The translations under genes were made by a program, and so were the position numbers. The notes under the pieces were generated by a model that was not told the DNA's origin, ran no database searches, and was given only the letters and a program-made list of their open reading frames with translations. From Solenopsis invicta (Eukaryota > Arthropoda > Insecta > Hymenoptera > Formicidae), in the NCBI RefSeq assembly GCF_016802725.1, contig NC_052669.1:3248501-3312500 (forward strand): a DNA stretch of 64,000 nt, given 5' to 3'. Positions 12,883 through 23,790 of this stretch are shown here, piece after piece. Every line of letters starts with the position of its first letter. Position 1 is the first letter of the stretch.

Positions 12883-12909
12883 GGGGGGTGGGAGGGAAGG
12901 AGGGAGGGG
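12883..12909 (+). other. Predicted G-quadruplex motif
   Basis: Five G-runs of three or more (G6, G3, G3, G3, G4) are separated by loops of 1, 1, 5 and 1 bases. This exceeds the classical G3+N1-7 four-run rule. Short loops are known to favour stable parallel quadruplexes. It lies at the start of a GC-rich stretch (12840-13160). Confidence 0.8.
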
Positions 12910-13181
12910 ATACGTGCGCGACTCTGCGCGGCATTTTATCGACCGAAAATCGGTTTTTGAGCCAGAGCTCTGCAATGTATTCCCGTACATAGCAGTTTAA
13001 GTGCCCGATAGGTCGGCGAACCACATCGCGACCAATTACGCCTGACCCAATGATCGATACGCGAGTAATTGTTCCAGGACTAATGCAATGTCAACACGCG
13101 GCACGAACAAATGCTCTCCGAGCTGCCGTCAACGCTTCCATCAGCGAGCAGCGACCGCGCGTAGTTGCGTAGTTTAACGTA

Positions 13182-13214
13182 TTTTCTCTCGCTCTCCCTT
13201 TCCCTCTCTCTCTC
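13182..13214 (+). repeat. (CT)n-rich pyrimidine tract
   Basis: An imperfect CT/CCCTTT tract ending in a CTCTCTCTCTCT run. It generates Leu-Ser repeats in the plus-strand frame at 13165-13473 and Glu-Arg repeats on the minus strand. Neither looks like a real protein. Confidence 0.9.
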
Positions 13215-15734
13215 AAAGAGAATGTTGGATATGTATACGGTGCATAAGATTCGCATTTGCATCGTATATGAAGCCGCTTTTATCGCACGCTCGAAAGCTG
13301 TTCGTTGCGCCGCCAACGCGATCGACTATTTTATTCAACAGCATCTGTGTGAGCAAGCAGTAGGCTCGTGTTATCGAAACACAAGAATACACGCAATTCG
13401 ACCTACGCAACTCACTTGGCGAAATAAATTTTCGACGTATTTTGCGATGCAATGCGAATGTACTCTGGATTGAACTCTGAAACAATGCACGACAATCGAT
13501 AGTACAAGTTACATAGTCATTTTACTGTTTGCAATTTCACATTGCATTTAATAATGGCTCGTTACGAGTGAAGCAACATAATTGGTGATCAGTATACCAA
13601 TAGTAATTAATGGCATAGATAGATGACCATAACAAAATGTGTATAATGAGTTTGTTTTGTAATTTCGTCCTGTTCGGTTATGATACAATAACAGTTTTTT
13701 TTCTTTTAATACCGATCATGTTATAAAATATTTTACATAATATTTCAAATATCGGAATATCAGAGAGTCTGATTTGTAATCATACTTTATTTAAAGTCAA
13801 CTATTGAAATTAAAATTTTTATCGTGTTTCCAGAAAGTGCGTTGAATCGTTATAGCCTATGGAGATAAAGTTATAATGGGCTTCTGTATTGCAGTACAGT
13901 ATAATTAAAAGTTGCGTCTTTTTGTATACATATAAGATTAAAGATGCAAATCACGATGAAATTTGTTCGCTACGAAAAAATGTATACTCCTGAGAACGAG
14001 GGATAGGATGTCTGAAAGAAGTAACTTGTGATGATGCGCGTACGTGTCTCTGCAAACGCGGGGTGAGGAGTGAGAGTCTCCCCCACCGGTCTGTGCCAAA
14101 AATGTACGTGCGATATGTATATAGGGAAACGACTTGCGTTGCATAGTAGCGACGTGTACGTGACCTGCAATCGGCCGGCGGAAAAATGGCACTGTCATAC
14201 GGAGCAGCTGATCGTATTACGGGGACATTCTTCATGACTATAATTTCAGGGTGAAGATACCTAACTTCTTAAAATACCAGTCATCCGTTATACTCCGGGA
14301 CACGATGTTCGAAATTGAAATTTGCGTGCCAGAAACGCCGGAGAAAAATGTGTACATATCCGTGATATATGCGTTCGCGTGTCACGTAATGGAAATAGGT
14401 CATATTTAATGATATACACGAGTGAAGCACTTTTCATCGTCAGTGATTAACGTCATTGTTCAGTGAAACGTAATGTATCGCTAAAAAATTATGTCCTTTG
14501 ACGCATTCTAATTAAAAAGACTGTATGTGGGAGCTGGAGATATAATGAGAAAAAGATATCCTTTCTATAGAAAGGTAAAATAAGACTGCTTAGAAATTCT
14601 TGCAAAGAAGAGAAACTTCACGAACGTAAATGAACACCGTTACTAGCTGTAGCTGTGGGAATCGTCGATCATTCACCACGTTTGCGCGAATTACTGATAA
14701 AAATGTACGATGCGTTCGCGCGAGAATGTTTATCTTATTTTTGCAGATGTACATCTCCGTATATATCTCACTGTATAAATCCTCTAAATAAAGCACCGGG
14801 GAGAAAAAGTACGACAATCAATTTATATATTCAGACAACTCTCCTCTTCCATTCTCCAACTACGATGATTATGCCGACGGGGGTTCTGCTTGTCATTGAG
14901 GATCCATGTTCGCGGTAAGTAATAATTAATTCATAATCTCGCGTCTCGAGGAGTTGGCAGAGACAATCCGAGCGGAGAACGGTGTCTCCAGTCCTGTCAA
15001 CGTTAATTCTTTCTGGTGTGCAGATCGTTTCTGTCTTCGTCATCTGCGATGATAAAGTGCGAGTACTGCGAGCAGGCTCTCCTGCCCGTACGGTTTTACC
15101 GTTGATTTACGACACTGTGGATACCGCCGGCATATTCATATCATCTTCTCAGTGCTAATATCCATAAGTTCTCTTTGACCCCGTACGGTGACTCTTGGCA
15201 AGAATGCGGATGCGATGATATATAGATGGCGTAATAACCGGCGTGAATGATCGCCTTACGATCGACGATGTACCGCATGAGGATTAGACACTTTTTGTTA
15301 CGAATCGAATAAATCTTCAGGTTAAATCATTGGTCGGTCTACCTCGGTTCTATAAAGCGGAAGATCGTTAGCGTAATTATTTTTATCTCTTTTATGCCTT
15401 GGACATTTAATGACTTATACAAGCGCAAAAAAATTACAGTTCTTCGAAAGTTCTTTGAAGGAAAAACGGTAAATATCTATATCACGTCTAGATTCGCGAT
15501 TTCAGCTATTAATCTACCTTCATCGTTCAAGCTTCCTCTTTCGCGAGAAATACCGTTTCAAAATAGGCGGATCTTAACAAGCACATAGCGTCCTGCCGCT
15601 TTTATTTTCCGACGCTCGCTATAGTCTGCAGTCTCCGCCAATTTTCGCCGCACGTGGTATCACGTTTTCCTTCTCATTTCTGCCGTCGTGTCAAGCATAC
15701 CGAAGTGTGCTTTTCTTCAGCCACCATTTTCCAA

Positions 15735-15738
<4 letters not shown>
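13215..15738. other. Non-coding sequence with GC-richer patches
   Basis: GC-richer patches at 13980-14230 and 14640-15260 alternate with AT-rich DNA. An excellent donor (CG|GTAAGT) occurs at 14916 after a short ATG frame starting near 14865, but the peptide before it is only 17 residues and unremarkable. No gene is supported. Confidence 0.4.

Positions 15739-15769
<31 letters not shown>
15739..15769 (+). repeat. (CT)15 microsatellite
   Basis: A perfect CT array inside a longer pyrimidine-rich region (about 15720-15860). Frames across it encode Ser-Leu repeats and are artefacts. Confidence 0.97.
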
Positions 15770-15772
<3 letters not shown>

Positions 15773-16345
15773 TAGGTATTTTTCTCTGTTTCTTCATCTT
15801 TGTCCCTCCGCATCCGCCTCCGCCCTTTGTCAGCCCGGTTCCTCTCTTTGTCTATCTCCATACGTTTTCGGGGTTTACTTATCCCACAATAGAATGGAGC
15901 ACGTTATTTATACATTCTGTACCATATGGATCCATATGTAAAGTGAGCGGAGCGAGAAGGAGGCAGATAGCGCGCGAGCGTTCGTGCTTGACCCTTTGAA
16001 GATACAAACCTTGGGTACGTCAAACAAATATCGAGGGATCCGCAGTGCCATCAGACCTTCGTGAACCCTAGGCACGACAGCCGGGACCCCTCCTCACTCT
16101 ACTCTCTTTGGGATGTAATAGTCGTTTAAGATCTAACATCTAGGCGCCATGCCGCAGTCTTCGCCCGTAGACACGGCCGATGTTTATTATGACTGTATTA
16201 TGACTCACAATGAAATAATGGTGCGTGTCGAGTGAGAAGCACATTCTCGCTATCTCTGTTTGACGCGCAGCGAGCGATTATGTAATGGAGATAAAAAGTA
16301 TATACACCCTAATTGGCCAGGAAGTTCTCGCATGGCACGTTTATC

Positions 16346-16348
<3 letters not shown>

Positions 16349-16378
<30 letters not shown>
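16349..16378 (+). repeat. (TC)15 microsatellite
   Basis: A second perfect TC array about 600 bp after the first. Both are in the same orientation. Confidence 0.97.
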
Positions 16379-16382
<4 letters not shown>

Positions 16383-16549
16383 ATTCAATTTAGAATATGA
16401 TACACTTCTTATCACTCGTTCACGAAAACAGAATTCTGTGCGCGGAATATCACACAAGAATAACTTTTTTTTCTTTTACATCTTCGTTCATTTACTGTGT
16501 GTCATTTTCACGCCAATTGTATGAAAAATCTTCAGAGAGAACTAATGAT

Positions 16550-16575
16550 AAAAAAAAAAAAAAAAAAAAAAAAAA
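16550..16575 (+). repeat. Poly(A)26 tract
   Basis: A run of 26 A followed by TAAATAAATATATA. It could be the tail of a retroposed sequence or simple slippage. The 170 bp upstream carry no recognisable retroposon and no target duplication was seen. Confidence 0.95.
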
Positions 16576-18417
16576 TAAATAAATATATATTTGGATATGT
16601 TTTATGTGTTACTAAATTAAAAATTTTAATTCACACTTTAATTCATCGATATTCTCTATTTAGAAATTTTAATTTTTAGACAATAAATTTAAAAACATGA
16701 TAATCTTAAAGACATTTTATCTACGTAGTTATAATTAATATTCTTATTTGCGTCATTTAATTTAACTAAAACTAAATAACGAAGATATAAAAATCACTTG
16801 GATATATTGTTCTTAATGCTCAAATAGTCGAAGCTACGACTCACGATAATCGTTATACTAAAACAAGCCCTTCGTACCCTGTATACGTATTTTATTCGTC
16901 TTTTATAAGAAAGTAACCCGTGGGAAAACCGCATCGTTCGAAGAGTAAGCAGTTAGCTTTTCCTCGCGCTTTTCAGCATGGAAGTGAGGATTTTTGATGC
17001 GAATACTTGCCAACGGTGTATCTTCTCTCTTTCCTTCGCATCGTAATCTTAGATCAGCTCAGAAATACGATCCCTCCCTTTATTTCGTCTCTTCTGCTGC
17101 TCAGAAGTATTTCGCCTGTATATTCACACCCTCAGCTTAACGCGAACGTTAGATTCCCAGTCTGGCTTAACGATTTTTCGTGCGACTTAAGCTGTTTTCT
17201 TACCTTTTTACCTTCCGATGATATTTATATCTTTACGTAATTCTATCGCATTAAAATAGCCGCATTTTATGACAGCAGAAGTTGATAACAAGTGAAAAGC
17301 CGATGTTCTTTTAAATATAATAAGTACATACCAAAGTTCATATGAAATTTAGATGGGGAGACAATCGTAATCTACAAAAGCTACAAGTTTCGTTTCACGA
17401 AAACTGAGTTCCGGAAAGCAGAGTTGGAGCTTATGCGGCTTACGCTTCTTTTAAAAAAAAAAGAAAAAAAGAAAAAAAATGCTGACTCCGTACAACATTG
17501 TATAGAAGTCACAAAAGTATAAAAACGACGGACGCTAAAACCTAAATACTTACAAACAGTACCTTTCGAGGCTCGCGCAAAGTTAGCCCGGCTACGTTAT
17601 GCGTGGCCACAGACGTAAAGGGTCGCTTTCACATATAAGAACGCGCACGCATTTAAACGTCTACTACAGAGGGCTTATCGGATTTATTTCTTCTTTGTTC
17701 CAGTACTTGCATTCTGCGCTCAGCAGTTTGAACAATTTTCCCAAACGAATAAAATTCTTGACTTCGTTTTTACTGGTAAGAAGATATTGCAAAATTTAAG
17801 CAAAAAAGTGAATTAAATACATTTTTCAAATATTGACGCAAGAAAAATGTAATAAAAATATAGAAATAATCGTACAATTTAGAGTAACGGAAACAGGTAA
17901 ACATAAATATAAAATTACTATACAAGTTTATATTATATGTAATATTTTAATCTAAATACTTTAACGTAAATAAAAAATAAATATTTCAACAATTATACAT
18001 ATTTCGATACTCATCTTTATTCTATCAAAAGATGAAATTAAATTTCAGTAAAATCAGACGGTGTGAACAATTTATATACATATAACAAATTAATTATAAA
18101 AAGAAAATACAAACTCAAAAAATAATTGCTCAATTAATAACGTAATTACAAATTCTCCTAATAAATAATTAGGTGAATACATCTTTCGTTTCATTTTTGA
18201 CGTAATTTTCGCTTTTTATTCAACTTTGATATTAAATACGGAATTAATTCTATACTTAAGTTTCAGAATTATTTCAAAATAGCATCTTTAACGTCGTAAA
18301 ATTCCTTTAATAAAATACTGTCTTCTTCACTAATTAGCGGTTCTATAAGCTGTACATTACTCATCTCTAAATATATTTTACATACACACTGTAGTTTCTC
18401 ATTCTGAATAATATTCA
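16576..18417. other. AT-rich non-coding sequence
   Basis: Largely AT-rich. An A-rich tract with G interruptions lies at 17453-17479. A moderately GC-rich stretch at 16860-17240 has no splice-bounded frame. A donor-like GGTAAG at 17774 follows an unremarkable frame. Nothing recognised. Confidence 0.5.
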
Positions 18418-18456
18418 CTATTATTATTACTATTATCATTATATTATTATTATATT
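18418..18456 (+). repeat. Imperfect (TTA)n array
   Basis: About 13 imperfect TTA/TAT trinucleotides interrupted by C. Confidence 0.85.
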
Positions 18457-18539
18457 GCTCTTTCGGTTCAGGTGCCTGCCGTTTCTCAACAAATACAATG
18501 CATAATGGGATGAGTCCGAAAGGGGGATGTAACTCGAGA

Positions 18540-19445
18540 AGACAAATGTCTAAGTCCTCGTTGCTCGCCTGAGAATGCGACCAGACAATACATTCACGAC
18601 GAACGACTTCTTTATTTGCGATAGTTCCCCATTACTATGTCGAATACTACTTTCGGAAGATAAATATGGGACTGAAACGAGAAAATTTTCGACGAAAACT
18701 ATTGCGCGTATAGATCTTAGTGGAGTGGGACAAGTGAGAATATCGGTATTCCTCACCGCTGCGTCGCGAAATGAAAGACCACTCGGGGCCCCGAATTGAC
18801 GTGCTGCGACTATAAATAGAAAACTTCATTGTTTATTCCGCGCCAACAAATCGAGCAAGAAAATTTCTCTCGCTAGAAAAGAATCTACGGGTCGCGGTGG
18901 CGAAGACGACGATAGATATGTACGTTATATGCGTGTGTGCGCAACGTGGTGACCGCCGGCATTGGATGGTTGTTACGAAAGGACGATTTCTCTTCCTGCA
19001 CGACGTATCGCGCACCGCCACGCCCCCCTATACGAGAGATCTATTTCTATATTGGGGAAAAAGTACTCTCGGAATAGAGAATGGGAACGAAAGAGCGAGC
19101 GAGGGAGTAGTGTTGAGACTGCAGGAAGTAGGTGGACAGAGGGTGGGCTACGGGTGACTATGCGCGCGAGGGAGGATAAGCGCGACGGAACGGAAGAAAG
19201 CATGAGAACGGGTGCCGTGTTTACGAAGGGGCATGCAACGTGCATTTCTTTTTTTTTTCTAATCCTGCCGCGACTTTTCGATTTTTCCAGTCCCGTCGTG
19301 CTCAACTTTCCGCCCAGGATTTTCGGGGATTTTGTTCGCGGCCGGAAACAGAAGGGAGACGATCCGTTAAATCGAATTTGGCTAATGTACGGCAATTCCC
19401 TCACAGAAAACATTCTGGTTCCACATTCTGGTTCCACATTGTGGA
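18540..19445. other. GC-rich, CpG-rich block
   Basis: A CpG-rich block of roughly 900 bp with overlapping open frames on both strands (163 codons plus, 154 codons minus over nearly the same bases). Mutual overlap indicates stop-codon depletion, not a gene. It could be a promoter, enhancer or hidden exon cluster. No clear initiator, TATA box or paired splice sites were found. Confidence 0.35.
19410..19444 (+). repeat. 13-bp tandem repeat, 2.7 copies
   Basis: The unit ACATTCTGGTTCC occurs twice perfectly, followed by a partial third copy (ACATTGTGG). This is a small local duplication at the edge of the GC-rich block. Confidence 0.9.
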
Positions 19446-20795
19446 AGAATTAGTCGTATCTACAATATAATTCACGGAAAGATTTTCAGACGAATAATTT
19501 TGAATGAAATGTTTCTTGTATCGCAGTCAATTTTCTTGAAATTTCTCTCAATTTTTTTGCTTATGCTTCTTATAAACTATTAATATTTGCTCGTTCTTAT
19601 ACATCATACTACAAAATGTCTATATAAAATAACTAAATAACAAATAATATTACAGCGTAAGAAATAAGGAGTATATCTTGGTTAAATTTTATGCTGTTTT
19701 CTGTATTTATGGATCTCACATTTATCATTTTTTATATCTCTTCAGCGTTTAAATTTTAGGTATTTCTTTAATCAAATTTCAGCCACAATGCTATATTAAA
19801 ATAAAACTAAACTTAAATAAAATTAAGATTTCTCAATAATTTACATTTTGCAAATTCAACTCTTAAAAAGTGATTTAGATATTCACAATAATTGTTTATA
19901 TTTGTAAAACTATTCGAATTCTACAAAAGTGTCTGATTCTTGCCAATTAAAAAAATTAGCAGAATAAATTGAGAAGTGAATGAGTGGGAATCAGTAAGTA
20001 CGATAAATTTAAAGATACAATTCCCATTCCCATTCGTTCATCGATCTATGACACAACAGGTTTGACAAGTTAAAATGAGTGAAAACGAAATGAATATTGG
20101 GCATTAATAAAAAAAAACCGAAAATTTTTAAATCCGCCAATAAAACTAGCTTGGATTACGCGACATTTCCTTCGTTTCGTTTCATATATCCCATATCTTT
20201 GGATGTTTTTCCAACGTCAATCAGAACTTTTCAAATACAGACTGAGCCGACAGTCGTTGAAAAGAAGCCGGTTTCTTTTAAAAACAAGTTGAAAATACAG
20301 AATAAAGTTTTTTTCAAGGTTTTACTTTCGAGAAAAGCAGCTCGGAAGTTGATCCGGTATATATATTGATTTGGGGGGGTCTAGCCTATCGAAATTCGAT
20401 ACATATCGTAACTTTAGTTCGCGCAAACAATATATTTACAGCACACTATAAAATGATAGTTTAACACTGTGTTCTCGCTTTATCGTTAAAAAATCCATTT
20501 TTTGTTTAATTAAAATCATATTCAAACAATTTTGTTCAGAAATAAAATAAACTTTATGTAAAAAATAAAAAACAGAAATAATTTTAGTATCCACGAAATC
20601 AAAGATTTAACAATGTATTTAAGTATGACTTCAGATAATACGAGTAATAGTTTTTAAAATAAAATTCATTTTGTATTCACTAAAAATTACAAACATATTT
20701 TACATAAAATTTTTATTACGTAGCAAAGGTTCGACCAGAATTGAGTTAAAATGGAAAAATCGTTATTTCCTCTCATATATTCTTCGATAACAAAG
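19446..20795. other. AT-rich non-coding sequence
   Basis: Short frames only. An eight-G run occurs at about 20373. No recognisable gene, RNA or transposon end. Confidence 0.55.
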
Positions 20796-20879
20796 TTATC
20801 TATCGCGTAAGTTTCGATTAACCTTTGATTTTAGATAACACGATATAATAAAAATCGAACAGCATGTTAAAATACTTTT

Positions 20880-21380
20880 ATACGCTCGATAATAATTGCG
20901 AGTAATTTTTTCACACGAAAATTCGCATCGATGTCGAACAGGATTCCCGTTCGAAACGCGCATTGGTGAGTTACGTTTCTCCATAGAAAGAAGCCGGATA
21001 ACCGGAATATTTTCGGCGGCGATAAACAGCCATTCGTCTATCCCCGCCAGATCGCCTTCGTTTCTCTCACGAATCGTTCCTCGAGAGAGGAAAACGCCCC
21101 GTACCCCCCATCGCTCCTGCCTTCTACAAGAGACGGGTGTACGGGTAATACGGAACGATCTGACGAATGTCCCGGGGCAAAAACCCCCTACCGGTCCGGG
21201 GTACGTCGCAGTCCTTCCTGGAAGAATATTAAGCGCGCCGCGGCGCTTCGTCGACGCTGGCGTTTTTTCAAATTTTCGTTCCTCGATCGATCGGAGCAGG
21301 TCGTCTCCGACGCCACGCCGGAATCTACACCGTCGTCTATCACTAGCGAGAACGAGGGAGAGATATATTAGATAGGTAGA
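20880..21380. other. GC-rich block open on both strands
   Basis: This block contains the longest frame of the window (223 codons, minus, 20796-21467) overlapping a 159-codon plus-strand frame (20896-21375). Neither peptide shows a motif, signal peptide or domain-like pattern. A donor-like TG|GTGAGT is at 20966. The dual openness is best explained by composition, so I do not call a gene. Confidence 0.35.
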
Positions 21381-21467
21381 TAAATCCTTAATACGGCTTA
21401 CGGCAAATGGCTCATAAGATAACCAAAATAGCGGGAAATGCGAGCGATACCACGTCGTAAGCTGCAA

Positions 21468-23242
21468 ACTTTAATAATGCGTGTTGTGCAACACCGTTCA
21501 TCGTTTGCGACACGAATAACCGATCGATAGTGATGTAAACCTAAATCTTGAGGGATTATGTCTTCACGCATGTAATACTTCTTTCACGTATTAACAATTG
21601 TTTTTAGAAAACGTTTTCATCAGCAATATTTTTTTCAATTCAAATTCTATTATTAAAAAGATTTCATAGCTACGGTTTTCTCAATCACGCAATATTACAA
21701 AAATAATAAAATACAATAAAAATCTAATAAATTGTAATAAAACAAATAAAATATAATAACAGAATATAAAAAATATTATACAAAATAGTCTTTTATCGGG
21801 TAATAGTAAAATACTATGAATGTTGGTATCGTTAAACAACGTCGTTTCTTCCGTGTTGTTTTTCCTTTGGTTTCTTGCATCTCTCTTATAAATATTAATG
21901 TTCATATAATATTCATACGCATTCATAATCTTTTTAATTTTATTAATCTATGGGCGAGTGCTTTCCCATTAGTACGTGACCTAAATGGGCACGTAGAGAA
22001 AATTTCCATTTCAAAAAATAAAAGATTTCAAGATAAAAATTTACAAATGTTTCAAATTATCTTTGGTTACTTTAATTAATTACATTAATAGAAAATATAA
22101 TTGCAAACAATTAAAATTGATTAGAAAAAGGTAATTTAGCCAAATTACAATACAAAACAACGTAATAAAAAAATTCAATACATATATACGAATTTACGAT
22201 TCATATTCAAAATACTAAATCACTAAATAGTACATCAAGGAAATAGCATTGTAAAAAGTAATATATTACTCATTTGTTAAAGAGATCAAATCCTACAGAA
22301 TGCCAGTGCAAAATTGCTACAGAACTAAGATCATGACAAAGAAAGGAAAGATTAGCAATTTCTGCGTATCTAAAATCCTTACCGCCGTTCGAAAAAATCT
22401 GAATAAAGGTTAAACGGCCGATGCGACGACGAACGAGAATCTTCCACCAAATATACACGTATTTTCACGTGGTTAGGTCCGACGAAAAGGAAAACTCTTT
22501 CTCGGATCGCGATAATGCCCTAAAGCTGACGATGTCACCCGATGTATTACATCCTGGTACGGAATATACACAGAAATGTGACGGCGGTGATTGATGGCGA
22601 TCGCCGAAGTGATTGAGAGAGGTTTGATGTACTTTTTTTTTATGCACGATATGATTCCCCGTGACGTGATATCGATGACTTGGCGCGCTGAAAGCTTCTT
22701 CCGCGAGAATAATAGAAACGGTGTAAAAAAATGTAAAGAGTACTCGCGACGTTTTTACGATTCGGCAGACTTAATCCTTTGTATTCGTGCACATTAAAGT
22801 ACATATAACGTCTCCTCTGCAGCGCAGAAAATTGCCTTACTCCGTGTAACAAAGAATTTACGTTTCATTCAGTATAATGTTCAGTGCACCGGGAAGCTGT
22901 TCTTTTCCTGAGCATTCACTACTATCGAATTATAATAAATCGAGGTCAAAACGGTATTCTTAAAAATGCTAATTACTAACTGCAGTATACAGTATTATTC
23001 TTTTCAATTTATAAAAGATTTTTTGAATCTACTTTTCTCTAATTCGTAATTTTTTACGATTTACATTTCTTTTCAGCGCGACAGATACTCCGAGAGATAA
23101 AACTGTTTCAAGAATGTTCCAACAATGTTCTATACACTTTTTACGGAACGAAATATTTAAGAGACATTTTAAACGTAGATAAAATCTGGCAAGTGATGAA
23201 AATGAAAATAATGATGTACCGACATATTTATATATAATTTGT
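21468..23242. other. AT-rich non-coding sequence
   Basis: AT-rich to about 22260, then a mixed patch at 22380-22870 without a splice-bounded frame. Nothing recognised. Confidence 0.5.
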
Positions 23243-23790
23243 CTAATAAGAGCGTGACGGGCACAACTTTAAAACCATTTATTAAAAAAATAAAAAAATA
23301 TATATATACTACTGGATTAATACTACAATTTATTATTAGTACCAACTTTTACATTAGTAAATCGTCCTTTCATTACCGTTGCTCGGCGCACCTCCGAGAC
23401 ATGTTTTCTATTAAATATATAATATTATTGAGATAAAGATCTCTGTAGAATGAACCTGTCGAGCCAACTGTTTCAACTTCCATATTTTCTTTCCAGAAAG
23501 CTTTAGTTTTATATATTCTCACGTTTTCTATGGGATTCGTTTCGTGTGACGTTGTCAGGTATGTGTGTATGTGTGTTTGTGTGTGTGTGTGTGTGTGTAG
23601 AAAAACACGGTTTTAAATAATTTTACATACATGGCACTCAATAAATATGTCTTTTCCTTATAAAAATCGGACAATAAATGATCTTTTATTTAAAACGTGT
23701 CACAGAGGAAGTTTCGCTATTTGCTCTGCCATTAGAATCTTCCATCTAATATTTTCCGAACAAAAGTTACGCCGGTCACGCTCTTATTAG
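23243..23790. mobile_element. Inverted-repeat element with 28-bp termini
   Basis: The left terminus CTAATAAGAGCGTGACGGGC (23243) continues for 8 more bases. It is matched by the reverse complement of 23763-23790, which reads CTAATAAGAGCGTGACCGGC. The two 28-bp arms differ at only about three positions. The 548-bp body has no transposase and contains a TG microsatellite, so this is a non-autonomous DNA transposon (MITE). Flanks show no clear target-site duplication and the exact outer boundary may lie a few bases inside. The superfamily is undetermined. Confidence 0.6.
23561..23598 (+). repeat. Imperfect (TG)n microsatellite
   Basis: A TG array with A and T interruptions, becoming perfect at 23579-23597. 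It lies inside the inverted-repeat element. Confidence 0.93.

Noticed and set aside
14865..14930. Short ATG frame ending at a consensus donor CG|GTAAGT
   Set aside because: Only 17 codons, with no upstream promoter or downstream acceptor in a compatible frame.
18962..19453. 163-codon plus-strand frame
   Set aside because: A 154-codon minus-strand frame covers the same bases. Both follow from GC-rich, stop-poor composition and neither peptide is recognisable.
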